Positions 37,348 through 47,473 of a DNA stretch of 64,000 nucleotides are shown here, piece by piece. Under the pieces are notes generated by a model that was not told where the DNA came from, made no database searches, and worked only from the letters and a program-made list of their open reading frames with translations. How positions within the stretch are numbered: the stretch's first letter is position 1; each line of letters begins with the position of its first letter. Source of the stretch: Streptomyces antimycoticus (GTDB taxonomy: Bacteria > Actinomycetota > Actinomycetes > Streptomycetales > Streptomycetaceae); the NCBI RefSeq assembly GCF_005405925.1, contig NZ_BJHV01000001.1, positions 3,348,001 through 3,412,000 on the forward strand, in the 5' to 3' direction. Both the position numbers and the translations under genes were made by a program.

Positions 37348-37400
37348 CGATCGCGGGACGGGCTGGATTTCCCGCGGAAGTCCAGCCCGTCCGGCGATCG
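37348..37400. terminator. Long hairpin terminator
   Basis: GACGGGCTGGA (37357-37367) pairs perfectly with TCCAGCCCGTC (37381-37391), and beyond a 2-nt internal mismatch CGATCGC pairs with GCGATCG. It separates the small gene at 37081 from the convergent SDR gene. The rest of 37243-37515 holds short direct and inverted repeats (GAGGTTCTCA/TGAGAACCTC; CAGGCTCGTCGTGA twice; CCCCCAGGACCCC twice) and no gene. Confidence 0.78.
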
Positions 37401-37515
37401 TGGGGCGCCCCCGGTCCGGCCCCCAGGACCCCGGCCCGGGCCCCCGGCCTGACCCCCAGGACCCCAGCCGGGGCCCCCGGCCTGCCCCCGGACCCCCACC
37501 CCGGCCCCGCTCCCC

Positions 37516-38499
37516 TCACCCCCGCTTGAGGCCCAGCACCTCCACCGCCGCGAAGCTCTCCCCGCCCCGCTCCGCGAAGTACGGCGTCAGCACCGCGTCC
37601 AGCTCCTCGAAGCCGAAGGCGTCCCCCTTGGCGTCCAGCTTCGCCGCCACCTTCGGCCGCTCCAGGATCGCCACCATGCCGCCGTGCACCACGAACACCT
37701 GGCCGTTCACCTTCGCCGCGCCCGGTGAGGCGAGATAGCCGACCAGCGGGGCCGCGTGTTCGGGGGCGAGGGCGTCGAGCCGGCCGTCCTCCGGTAGCTC
37801 GAAGTCCGCGAAGACGTCCTCGGTCATCCGGGTGCGGGCACGCGGGCAGATGACGTTGGCCGTCACCCCGTACTTGGCGAGCGCCACCGCCGTGGAGGTG
37901 GTCAGCCCGACGATGCCGCCCTTCGCCGCCGCGTAGTTCGGCTGGCCCGGCGAACCGGCGAGGAACGCCTCCGAGGAGGTGTTGATGATCCGGCCGTGGA
38001 CCGGGCCGCCCTCCGCCGCCTTGGACCGCTCGCGCCAGTGCGCGGCGGCGAAGCGGATGGTGTTGAAGTGGCCCTTGAGATGGACCCGGATCACCGAGTC
38101 CCACTCGTTCTCACTCATCGAGAAGACCATCCGGTCGCGCAGGATGCCCGCGTTGTTGACCAGGATGTCCAGCGCGCCGTAGGTGTCGATCGCGAGCTGG
38201 ACCAGCTCGCCCGCCTGCGCGAAGTCGCCGACATCGCCCGCATGGGCCGTGGCCCGGCCACCGGCCGCGCGGATCTCCTCGGCGACCTGCTCGGCGGGGC
38301 CGGCCGATGCCTCGCCCGAGCCGTCGCGTCCGCCCTGTCCGTAGTCGTTGACGACGACATTGGCGCCCAGCCGCGCCAGTTCCAGGGCCTCGGCGCGGCC
38401 GAGGCCGCGCCCGGCGCCGGTGACGATCGCGGTCTTCCCGGCCAGTGGGCTCCCGGTCAGTGGACTCCCCGCCAGGGGGCCCGTCAGATCTCGATGCAT
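37516..38499 (-). CDS. SDR family 3-hydroxyacyl-CoA/ACP dehydrogenase
   Basis: A 327-residue short-chain dehydrogenase. After a repetitive start (PLAGSPLTGSPLAG) come TGAGRGLG, NNAGILRDR and the catalytic YAAAK near residue 210 with NTSSEAF upstream. The longer-than-usual C-terminus (about 60 residues) and the ILRDRMVFSM segment resemble the hydroxyacyl-CoA dehydrogenase part of peroxisomal multifunctional enzyme type 2. ATG at 38497-38499, overlapping the upstream Zn-ADH stop by 16 bp. With the MaoC hydratase of the same operon it could carry out the two middle beta-oxidation steps on an acyl-CoA, perhaps a steroid side chain given the KstR-type operator. Confidence 0.88.
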   Translation of the reverse strand: MHRDLTGPLAGSPLTGSPLAGKTAIVTGAGRGLGRAEALELARLGANVVVNDYGQGGRDGSGEASAGPAEQVAEEIRAAGGRATAHAGDVGDFAQAGELVQLAIDTYGALDILVNNAGILRDRMVFSMSENEWDSVIRVHLKGHFNTIRFAAAHWRERSKAAEGGPVHGRIINTSSEAFLAGSPGQPNYAAAKGGIVGLTTSTAVALAKYGVTANVICPRARTRMTEDVFADFELPEDGRLDALAPEHAAPLVGYLASPGAAKVNGQVFVVHGGMVAILERPKVAAKLDAKGDAFGFEELDAVLTPYFAERGGESFAAVEVLGLKRG

Positions 38500-39569
38500 G
38501 TGCGCAGTGCCTCCCCGGTCCGCATCTGGCCGATCGCCTCGTTGATCTCGCCGAGCCGCACCCGGTGGGTGATCAGCCCTTCGAGGTCGATCCGGCCCGC
38601 CCGCCACAGGTCGATGGTGCGCCGGTAGGAGCGGAGCACATCGCCGCCGCCGTAGAGCGAGGGCAGGATCCGCTTCTCGTCGAAGAACAGCTCGAACATG
38701 TTGAACTGCAGGAAGTCGTCCAGCGCCCCGGCCCCGACCACGCACAGCGTGCCGCCGCGCCGGGTGATCTCGTAGGCCCGGCGGGCGGTGGCGGAGCGGC
38801 CGACGACCTCGAAGACGTAGTCGAAGCCCTCGCCCGCCGTGACGCTGTTCTTGGCGGTGTCGAGGCCGTCCGGCGCCACCGCCTCGGTAGCCCCGAAGCG
38901 CAGCGCGGCCTCGCGCCGCGACTCCACCGGGTCGACGGCGACGATCTGCGCGGCGCCCGACGCCCTGGCCCCCTGGATGACGCTGATGCCCACCCCGCCG
39001 CAGCCGATGACCGCGACCGACGAACCGGCCTCCACCCGGGCGGTGTTGAAGACGGCCCCGAGCCCGGTGGTCACCCCGCAGCCGATGAGTGCCGCGATGT
39101 CGTATGGGACGTCGTCGGGGATCGGCACGGCGCAGGCGGCGGGCAGGACGATCTCCTCGGCGAAGGTACCGGTCCCGGACATGCCGAAGAGCTCCTGCGA
39201 ACTCCCGCCGGAGCGACGGAAGTTGGGGGTTCCGGCGTTCATGAACCCGGTCAGGCACAGCTCGGTCTGACCGCGTTGACAGGCCGGACAGTCGCCGCAG
39301 GCGGGCAGCCAGCACACCAGCACCCGGTCCCCGGCGCTCAGCCCGGTCACCCCGTCGCCCACGTCGAGGACCTCGCCCGCGCCCTCGTGGCCGGGGATGA
39401 ACGGCGCGGGCTGCGGCAGCACCCCGGCCATCGCGGAGAGGTCGGAGTGGCACAGCCCGGTGGCCCTCAGCCGCAGCCGGACCTTCCCGGGGCCGAAGCC
39501 CACCGCCTCGATGTCGTCGAGGACTTCGAGCTTGTCCTGTCCCGTCTCATGCAGTACGGCCGCGCGCAC
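38484..39569 (-). CDS. Zn-dependent alcohol dehydrogenase
   Basis: A 361-residue medium-chain dehydrogenase. Catalytic zinc ligands are Cys in TGLCHSDLSAM and His in PGHEGAGEVLD; the structural zinc lobe CGDCPACQRGQTELC is present near residues 90-104. The Rossmann motif GCGGVGISVIQGA and VAVDPVE (Asp, favouring NAD) follow. It oxidises an alcohol or reduces an aldehyde; the substrate is not evident. Middle gene of the MaoC-ADH-SDR operon, overlapping the SDR by 16 bp and separated from MaoC by 124 bp of repeat DNA. Confidence 0.9.
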   Translation of the reverse strand: MRAAVLHETGQDKLEVLDDIEAVGFGPGKVRLRLRATGLCHSDLSAMAGVLPQPAPFIPGHEGAGEVLDVGDGVTGLSAGDRVLVCWLPACGDCPACQRGQTELCLTGFMNAGTPNFRRSGGSSQELFGMSGTGTFAEEIVLPAACAVPIPDDVPYDIAALIGCGVTTGLGAVFNTARVEAGSSVAVIGCGGVGISVIQGARASGAAQIVAVDPVESRREAALRFGATEAVAPDGLDTAKNSVTAGEGFDYVFEVVGRSATARRAYEITRRGGTLCVVGAGALDDFLQFNMFELFFDEKRILPSLYGGGDVLRSYRRTIDLWRAGRIDLEGLITHRVRLGEINEAIGQMRTGEALRTCIEI

Positions 39570-39608
39570 GACGCCTCCTTGGGGATCACACTGGGATCAC
39601 GCTGGCTC

Positions 39609-39693
39609 ACGCCGGATCGAGTCCGCTCACGCCGGATCGAACCTGTTCACGCCGGAACGCTGCTCAATCCGGATCGAGCCCGCTCGAGCCGGA
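39609..39693. repeat. About 20-bp imperfect tandem repeat, four to five copies
   Basis: Units like CTCACGCCGGATCGA recur with drift in the gap between the MaoC stop and the alcohol dehydrogenase start. No gene or clear hairpin. Confidence 0.75.
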
Positions 39694-40548
39694 TCAAACG
39701 TGGTCGACGATGGTGTCGGTGAGGACCGGTGCGTCGTCCCGCTCGACGGCGGTCGCCGTCACGTGGACGCGCCCCTCGTCCCGCCACATCCGCACGCGCA
39801 GGGTCTCGCCCGGGTAGACCACCCCGGCGAAGCGGGTGGTGTACGAGCGCACCCGGGCGACGTCCCCGTCCAGCGCCGTGTCCACGACCGCCTTGAGCAC
39901 CATCCCGTACGAGCACAGCCCGTGCAGGATGGGCCTCTCGAACCCCGCGACCTCGGCGAACGCGGGATCGGCATGGAGCGGGTTCCAGTCCCCGGAGAGC
40001 CGGTAGAGCAGCGCCTGGTCCTCGCGGATGGCCCGCTCCACGGTGTGGTCCGGCTCCCGGGCGGGCGGCTCCACGCGGTCGGAGGGGCCGCGCTCACCGC
40101 CGAAGCCGCCCTCGCCCCGGGCGAAGATCCGGGTGTCGCAGGTCCACAGCGGGCCGTCCGCGTCGGCGACGTCGGAGCGCAGCACGATGACGGCCGCCTT
40201 GCCCTTGTCGTACACCGCGGCGACCTTCGAGGTCTGGGTGGCGTCCCCGCTGACCGGGATCGGCCGGTGCAGTTCGACGGTCTGGCCGCCGTGCAGCACG
40301 GCGGCGAGGTCGACGTCGATCCCGGGTGCGCTCATGCCCCCGGCGACGGCCATGCCGCCGCCCGCCACGGTGGCGAAGCTGGGGAGCACATGGAGCCTGC
40401 TCTCCAGGGTGTAGCGGAGCTCTTCGGGGTCGGTGGCGGGGATTCCGGCGCCGATGCCCAAGTGGTAGAGCTGGATGTCCTTGTGCCCCCAGGCGAGAGC
40501 GGTGCTGCGGGGTTCGGCCGAGATGGCCTTGGCGGCATCGATGGGCAT
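39694..40548 (-). CDS. MaoC-like enoyl-CoA hydratase
   Basis: A 284-residue double-hotdog hydratase. The second hotdog has the hydratase-2 motif GDWNPLHADPAFAEVAGF with catalytic Asp/His, followed by ILHGLCSYGM. The first half (WGHKDIQLYHLGIGAG, ALPS-like LHVLPSFATV) matches the non-catalytic hotdog of (R)-specific 2-enoyl-CoA hydratases. ATG at 40546-40548 with AGGAG about 12 bp upstream; the longer in-frame start at 40668 lies next to the operator. Adds water to trans-2-enoyl-CoA. First gene of the operon; a KstR-type palindrome lies 128 bp upstream. Confidence 0.9.
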   Translation of the reverse strand: MPIDAAKAISAEPRSTALAWGHKDIQLYHLGIGAGIPATDPEELRYTLESRLHVLPSFATVAGGGMAVAGGMSAPGIDVDLAAVLHGGQTVELHRPIPVSGDATQTSKVAAVYDKGKAAVIVLRSDVADADGPLWTCDTRIFARGEGGFGGERGPSDRVEPPAREPDHTVERAIREDQALLYRLSGDWNPLHADPAFAEVAGFERPILHGLCSYGMVLKAVVDTALDGDVARVRSYTTRFAGVVYPGETLRVRMWRDEGRVHVTATAVERDDAPVLTDTIVDHV

Positions 40549-40675
40549 AGGGCGACAGCACTCCTTGGTCCGCTCGCTCGGCCACGGTCCGAAGACCCCG
40601 GCCCGCCCGTCCGCACCGTCGGCCGTGCCGGGGTCGTCGCTGGTCGGCCGGGTCGCGTTCGCTCGCATGGATATG

Positions 40676-40689
40676 TAGAACGCGTTCTA
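40676..40689. promoter_or_regulatory. KstR-type operator upstream of the MaoC operon
   Basis: TAGAACGCGTTCTA is a perfect 14-bp palindrome fitting the KstR motif TnnAACnnGTTnnA. The 339-bp gap 40549-40887 contains this site and no gene; a histidine kinase gene diverges on the other side. Confidence 0.78.
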
Positions 40690-40887
40690 GCCGATGGCAC
40701 CCTGTATAGCCCAATCGCTCCGCAGGGGGAAGAGTGCTGACGGCCCATCAGGTGAACATTCAGGCCGCCGTCGGATGACCTTCGAAGACCGCTGTCCGGG
40801 GTGACGAAGATCCCGGGACAAATGTCACGGCCATCCCTCGACATCCGCATCTGCCCAGCTCATAGGCGCTTCCGTAAGGTCGGACGC

Positions 40888-42092
40888 ATGTATGCCACCG
40901 CCGCGCACATCGAGCGCCTCAAGCCGCCGGGCCGCCGCGCCTTTCTGCCCTGGCTCTTCATGCTCTCGGGGGATGTGCAGGCGCTCTTCAAGGGGAAGAC
41001 CCCTCTGCCCTGGCTCGGCGGCGCGGGGGCGGCGGCCTTCGTCGCGCTCTACGTGACCACCATCTACACCAGCCTGGACGAACGCCGCCGCCACACCCGG
41101 GCCCCGCTGCTGGCGCTCGCCGGGCTGGCGGCCGTCACCTACGCGCTGGGCATCGGCTACGCCGGGGACTGGCTGCTGTGCTTCCCGCTGCTGTCACTGG
41201 CCTCCGGGATCGTGCTGCGCGGCGGAAAGCGACCGCTGGGACCGGTCATCCTCGCCCTGTCCGGCTCCGCAGGGATCATCGCCGGGTTCCGCGGCGGCGC
41301 CTCGGACTCGCTCACGGTCTCGTACGGGACGATCCTGTCCGGCCTGGTGACGGCGGCCATCCTGTCGCTCTTCGAGACCGTCGCCCAGCTCCGCGCGACC
41401 CGCCAGGAGTTGGCCCGTACGGCGGTGGAGAAGGAACGGCTGCGGTTCTCCCGCGATCTGCACGATCTGCTGGGCCACACCATGTCGGTCGTCGTGGTCA
41501 AGGCGGAGGCGGTGCGCCGGCTCGCCCCGAAGAACCTGGAGGCCGCGCTGGAGCAGGCCGCGGACATCGAGGCGGTCGGGCGGCAGGCGCTCACCGAGAT
41601 CCGCGAGGCCGTCACCGGCTATCGCGAGGGCAGCCTGGCCACCGAGCTGGACCGGGCCCGCTCGGCGCTGGACGCCGCCGGTATCGAAGCCGCCGTCCGC
41701 CGCTCCGGACCGCCGCTGGCCCCGCAGACCGAGGCGCTGCTGGGGTGGGTGGTCCGCGAGGGTGTCACCAATGTGGTGCGGCACAGCGGGGCGGCCCGGT
41801 GCGAGATCGAGGTCCGCGGCGGCATGGACCGGATATGGCTGGAGATCACGGACGACGGGGGCGGCGTAGGCTCCCGTGCCACCGGTACGGGCGCGACGAG
41901 CACGGCGGGCGGCGAAGCGGCAGAGGGCGCCATCGGCGGTACGGGCCTCAAGGGCCTGGCCGAACGGCTGTCCGCGGCGGGCGGCTCGCTGGAGTCCGGC
42001 CCCGGCGCGCGCCGCGGCTTCCGACTCGTGGCCGAACTGCCGGTGGATACGGAGGATCCGATGGAGCCCGAGGTCAAGGAGGCCCGGACGGC

Positions 42093-42096
<4 letters not shown>
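40888..42096 (+). CDS. DesK-like sensor histidine kinase
   Basis: A 402-residue membrane kinase. About five hydrophobic segments (residues 45-150) form the sensor, followed by the HisKA_3 dimerisation helix with the phospho-accepting His192 in RDLHDLLGHTMSV, and the GHKL ATPase domain with GVTNVVRHSGA (N-box) and EITDDGGGVG (G1-box), interrupted by an Ala/Thr/Gly insert before GTGLKGLAERL (G2). ATG 40888 with TAAGGTCGGA upstream. Overlaps its response regulator by GTGA. DesK relatives sense membrane lipid state or cell-envelope stress. Confidence 0.92.
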
Positions 42097-43527
<1,431 letters not shown>

Positions 43528-43594
43528 GCCGGGTACCCGGCCGTAGCGCGATACCGGGCAACGGCGCGGCGGCGGCGCGACTACCATCGCCCGC

Positions 43595-44515
43595 GTGTCC
43601 AACGGCAGCTTTCCTCCTGAGCCCGGTCGCCGCGGCGGCACCCTCGCCATCGTTCTGGCGGCGTTGATACCTGCCTGCTTCGCCGGCTGGCTGCTGTGGA
43701 GTTCGCTGGGAGATTCGAAGGACGACGGCGCGGACGGGGTGGGCGCGCCCACGACCTCCTCGACGTCCTCCCCCTCGCCGCCGCCGTCCGGCGCGCCCGC
43801 CGCGCCCTCGCCGCCGACGCCGTCCGGAAACGCGTCCGGAAAGCCCCTCGCGGGCAAGGTCGTGGTCATCGACCCCGGCCACAATCCGAACAACCGCGAC
43901 CACCCCTCGCAGATCGCCCGGCTCGTGGACATCGGGACCGACGAGAAGGAGTGCGACACCACCGGCACGGCCACCAACTCCGGCTATGCCGAGGCGTCCT
44001 TCACCCTCGATGTGGCGCGCCGCGCCCGCACCCTGCTCGAAGCGCGCGGCGCCACGGTGCGGTTCACCCAGGACGGCGACCGGCCGTACGGGCCGTGTGT
44101 GGACGAGCGCGCGGAGATCGGGAACAAGGCCCATGCCGACGCCGTGGTCTCCGTGCACGCGGACGGCGCGGCCGCCGGGGAGCGCGGCTTCCATGTGATC
44201 CTGCCCAAGTCCGTCCGGGGCGGCGGCGCGGACACCTCCGCCATCACCGCCCCCTCCCGCCGGCTCGGCGAGCGGCTGCGCAGCCGGTTCGCCAAAGCCA
44301 CCGGCAGCGAGCCCGCGCGGTACATCGCCGACGGCAGCGGGCTGGACGTCCGGGGCGATCTGGGCGGGCTCAACCTCTCCACCGTCCCCAAAGTGTTCAT
44401 CGAGTGCGGCAATATGCGCGACTCCCAGGACGCCGCCCAACTGACCGACAAGGCCTGGCGCGAGCGCGCGGCGGACGGTGTCGCACAGGGCATTACGGAC
44501 TTCTTGAACGAGTAG
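43595..44515 (+). CDS. N-acetylmuramoyl-L-alanine amidase (Amidase_3)
   Basis: A 306-residue membrane-anchored, extracellular peptidoglycan amidase. Residues 15-37 form a transmembrane or signal anchor (LAIVLAALIPACFAGWLLW), then a Pro/Ser/Thr linker to about residue 88, and the zinc amidase domain: VVVIDPGHNPNN (first His), a Glu in the middle, VVSVHADGAA (second His) and FIECGNMRDSQDA with the catalytic Glu. It cuts the bond between N-acetylmuramic acid and L-Ala. GTG start. Downstream is a membrane protein gene. Confidence 0.9.
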   Translation: MSNGSFPPEPGRRGGTLAIVLAALIPACFAGWLLWSSLGDSKDDGADGVGAPTTSSTSSPSPPPSGAPAAPSPPTPSGNASGKPLAGKVVVIDPGHNPNNRDHPSQIARLVDIGTDEKECDTTGTATNSGYAEASFTLDVARRARTLLEARGATVRFTQDGDRPYGPCVDERAEIGNKAHADAVVSVHADGAAAGERGFHVILPKSVRGGGADTSAITAPSRRLGERLRSRFAKATGSEPARYIADGSGLDVRGDLGGLNLSTVPKVFIECGNMRDSQDAAQLTDKAWRERAADGVAQGITDFLNE

Positions 44516-44677
44516 CGCTCCCACAACCGAACGGGAGGTCACGAGCGGGATACCGATGGGCCACCCCCGGTCTCCGCAGGCAGATTCACCCGTACGATGG
44601 GGCCCACCCCCGACGCCTTCGCGCCACGCGCCTGGCGGCAGCGCTACGTTAAGACGAAACCGACAAAGGACCTCACG

Positions 44678-45508
44678 TTGAACATCCGCTCGCTCACTCG
44701 AGGCGACGGCGTGGTGATCGGAGCAGCGGTGCTGCTGTTCATCGCCTCCTTCCTCGACTTCTACACCATCGACTGCGGTGGCAGCAGCTTCTGCAAGGAC
44801 GCCGGTGAGAACGGATGGAAGTCCGACTTCTTCCCCGTACTGCCGTCGATCTTCCTTGCCGGTGTGATCGCCGCGGTGCTCATCGTCTCCGCTCGTTTCC
44901 AGCCCGCGGGCCGCAACCTCTTCGGGCTCTCGCTCGACCAGTGGGGCACGGCGCTCGCGGTCTTCGCGGCCTGGAGCTCGCTGTGGACGATCATCGGTGG
45001 CCCGGAGGGGGTCGACAAGGGCGTCGGACAGATCCTGGGCCTGATCGGCACGCTGGCGATGGCGGCGGTCGCGCTGCTCATCCAGCGCGTCCCGGCTCTG
45101 AAGGCCCCGCTGGTGAACGCCTCCGGTCCGGCCCCGGCCCCGTACGGTGCCCAGGCCCCGCAGCCGGGGTACGGCTACCCGGGTGGTGCCCAGCCCGGCG
45201 CCCCCGCGCCGTACGGCGCCCAGCCCGGTCAGCCGCAGCCGGGGCAGCCGCAGCCCGGTCAGTCCTTCGGCGGCCAGCCGGCCCCGGCCCCGGCGCCCTC
45301 GGGCGGCGGGGACTTCGCCCCGTTCTGGTTCGCGGTGCCGGTGGCCCGCCCGCTGTACGCCGAGGACGGTTCGTCGAGCACCATCGCCGAACTGGCCCCC
45401 GGCACCTGGTACCTCGCGGTGGAGCAGCGCGGTCAGGCGCTGGTCGCCCAGACGCAGGACGGCCGTCGCGGCGTGCTGCAGGACACCACGGGGATCCAGC
45501 GCGGCTGA
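44678..45508 (+). CDS. DUF5336-like membrane protein with Pro/Gln-rich linker
   Basis: A 276-residue protein with four hydrophobic helices (about residues 12-30, 60-78, 98-115, 125-145), a PYGAQ/GQPQPGQ repeat linker (about 160-215), and a small C-terminal domain (FAPFWFAVPVARPLYAED; ALVAQTQDGRRGVLQD). TTG at 44678 is the likely start because AAAGGA lies 7 bp upstream and the sequence NIRSLTRGDGVV begins the conserved part; an ATG at 44597 is less likely. Function unknown. It is closed by a strong hairpin. Confidence 0.82.
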   Translation: MNIRSLTRGDGVVIGAAVLLFIASFLDFYTIDCGGSSFCKDAGENGWKSDFFPVLPSIFLAGVIAAVLIVSARFQPAGRNLFGLSLDQWGTALAVFAAWSSLWTIIGGPEGVDKGVGQILGLIGTLAMAAVALLIQRVPALKAPLVNASGPAPAPYGAQAPQPGYGYPGGAQPGAPAPYGAQPGQPQPGQPQPGQSFGGQPAPAPAPSGGGDFAPFWFAVPVARPLYAEDGSSSTIAELAPGTWYLAVEQRGQALVAQTQDGRRGVLQDTTGIQRG

Positions 45509-45563
45509 GCCGAGCCGAGCCGCGCGTTCGATGACGCGCCCCGCGCGCGTCGCGCATGACCGC

Positions 45564-45604
45564 CAACGGCCCCTCGCCCGTAACGCTCGGGCGAGGGGCC
45601 GTTG
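45564..45604. terminator. 17-bp-stem hairpin terminator
   Basis: CAACGGCCCCTCGCCCG, a 7-nt loop, then the exact complement CGGGCGAGGGGCCGTTG. It follows the membrane protein gene by 55 bp and is a clear factor-independent-like terminator. Confidence 0.88.
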
Positions 45605-45697
45605 CCATGTGCGCCCCCGGCCCGTACAGTCCGGCCGGTGCGGCTGACCTGCCGTCAGTCGCCTCTCCACCCTGTCCGGCGGAACGAGGGGGCTTCC

Positions 45698-46708
45698 ATG
45701 CGGCTCGGTCTGGCGCTCGGCTACTGGGGCCGCGGCCCCGACCCCCGCCATCTGGAACTCGCCCAGGAAGCGGAGCGGCTGGGCTACCACTCGGTGTGGA
45801 CCGCCGAGTCCTGGGGCTCGGACGCCTTCACCCCGCTCACCTGGCTCGCCGCGCACACCACCCGGATCGCGCTCGGCACGGCGGTCGCGCAGATGGCCGC
45901 CCGCACCCCCACCGCCACCGCGATGCAGGCGCTCACGCTGGACCATCTCTCCGGCGGCCGGATGATGCTGGGGCTGGGGCTGTCCGGACCGCAGGTGGTC
46001 GAGGGCTGGTACGGACGCCCGTTCCCCAAGAGCCCGCTGACGGCGACCCGTGAGTATGTCGAGGTCATCCGGCAGGTGCTGGAGCGCGCGGCGCCGGTGC
46101 GGCTCGACGGGCGCTATCACCCGCATCCGTACACCGGTCCGGACGCCACCGGTCTCGGCAAGCCGCTGAAGCCCATCGTCCATCCGCTCCGCGCCGATCT
46201 GCCGGTGCTGCTCGGGGCGGAGGGGCCCAAGAACATCGCCCAGACCGTGCGCATCGCCGACGGCTGGCTGCCGCTGTACTGGTCGCCGTCGCGGACGGAG
46301 CTCTATCAGGAGACGCTGGCCGACGCGCGGGACGGCTTCATGGTGGCGCCGATGACACAGGTGCGGGTGTGCACCGATGTGGCGGAGGGGCTGAAGCCGG
46401 TGAAGGCGATGCTCGGCTTCTACATCGGCGGGATGGGCCACGCGGCCCGCAATTTCCACGCCGACCTGATGGCCCGTTTCGGCTACGAGGCCGAGGCTCG
46501 CCGGGTGCAGGAGCTGTTCCTGGCGGGCCGGCGCGCGGAGGCGATCGACGCGGTGCCGGACGCGTTCGCCGATGAGATCTCGCTGGTCGGGCCGCGTGAG
46601 CGGATCGCGGAGCGGCTGGAGTTGTGGCGCAAGGGCCCGATCACGGATCTGCTGGCGGTGGCGCCTGATCCGCAGACCTTGCGGGTGCTGGCGGAGCTGG
46701 CGGGCTGA
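45698..46708 (+). CDS. LLM-class F420-dependent oxidoreductase
   Basis: A 336-residue luciferase-like TIM-barrel protein: MRLGLALGYWG, YHSVWTAESWGSDAFTPL, IALGTAVAQMAARTPTATAMQA and LGLGLSGPQVVEGWYG. These features match actinobacterial F420-dependent reductases/dehydrogenases of the Rv0953c type. The probable cofactor is F420 rather than FMN, inferred from the subfamily. ATG 45698 with GGAACGAGGGG upstream. Monocistronic, preceded by a terminator. Confidence 0.9.
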   Translation: MRLGLALGYWGRGPDPRHLELAQEAERLGYHSVWTAESWGSDAFTPLTWLAAHTTRIALGTAVAQMAARTPTATAMQALTLDHLSGGRMMLGLGLSGPQVVEGWYGRPFPKSPLTATREYVEVIRQVLERAAPVRLDGRYHPHPYTGPDATGLGKPLKPIVHPLRADLPVLLGAEGPKNIAQTVRIADGWLPLYWSPSRTELYQETLADARDGFMVAPMTQVRVCTDVAEGLKPVKAMLGFYIGGMGHAARNFHADLMARFGYEAEARRVQELFLAGRRAEAIDAVPDAFADEISLVGPRERIAERLELWRKGPITDLLAVAPDPQTLRVLAELAG

Positions 46709-46773
46709 GCGTGTCGTACGGGTGTGCGGCCGCACCCTAGTTTGGCTCTGCGGAGGCGGGCAACACGTGAGGC

Positions 46774-47067
46774 ATGTCACGAAGTTATCGCCACGGAAGC
46801 AACCAGGCGGCGACCGTCGTGGCGGTCGTCGCGGACGTCATGGCCGTCATCCTCGGCCTCTGGATTCTGTTCGCCCTTCTCGATGCCAACCGCGCCAACG
46901 ACCTCGTCACGGTGGTCCATGACGCGGCGAGCTGGCTCGCGAGCTGGTCCCATGACCTGTTCACCATGGACACGGACTGGCTCCGGACCGTCCTCAACTA
47001 CGGCCTGCCGGCCGTGGTGTACCTCTTCATCGGCCACGCCATCGCGGGGCGGCTCCGCCGCGGCTAG
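46774..47067 (+). CDS. Small membrane protein (97 aa)
   Basis: Two hydrophobic helices (about residues 13-37, VVAVVADVMAVILGLWILFAL, and 73-90, GLPAVVYLFIGHAIAG) flank an amphipathic segment with several Trp residues, ending in RLRRG. The start ATG has GTGAGGC upstream. No named family recognised. Positive-inside arrangement suggests both ends are cytoplasmic. Confidence 0.7.
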   Translation: MSRSYRHGSNQAATVVAVVADVMAVILGLWILFALLDANRANDLVTVVHDAASWLASWSHDLFTMDTDWLRTVLNYGLPAVVYLFIGHAIAGRLRRG

Positions 47068-47084
47068 GCACGCCTGCGGCGGCC

Positions 47085-47460
47085 CATTCCCCTACCCCGC
47101 CCCTCCCCGAAACTGGAGCTCCGCCCCAGAACCCATGGGGCGGAGCCGCATATCGATGCTGCGGGAAGGGACGGGGTAGAGGAAGGTCCGCCGGGCACCC
47201 GGTAACGCTCTGCTGGAAGTGCCACGCCATGCCGTCGATCTTCCGCAACGCCGTCGTGGCGCGTCGCGCCCACGCGGCGGAGCCGCACATCGACACAGCC
47301 CCGCGCCCCTTCGGGGCGCGCACCCGGCCACGGCCTACGGGCGTCCGGCGGAGCCGAGCCCCCGGAGTCCGGGGCGGAGCCACACCACGCGGCGGAGCCG
47401 CACATCGGTGCTGTGGGAAGGGGCGGGTAGGGGAACAAGCCCGCCGCAGGCGGCACGATC
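47085..47460. repeat. Non-coding region of GCGGAGCCGCA-type palindromic repeats
   Basis: Three diverged copies of a unit containing GCGGAGCCGCAYATCG, followed twice by GCTGYGGGAAGGGRCGGG, occur near 47135, 47276 and 47393, with arms such as GGGGCGGAGCC and GGAGCTCCGCCCC. The 406-bp gap has no credible gene. Such repeats are scattered between genes in Streptomyces genomes; two lie close to the 3' ends of convergent genes here. Confidence 0.7.
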
Positions 47461-47473
47461 AGCCGGACGCACC

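Noticed and set aside
47085..47460. Insertion sequence or MITE
   Set aside because: No transposase, terminal inverted repeats or target-site duplication can be defined; better described as dispersed palindromic repeats.
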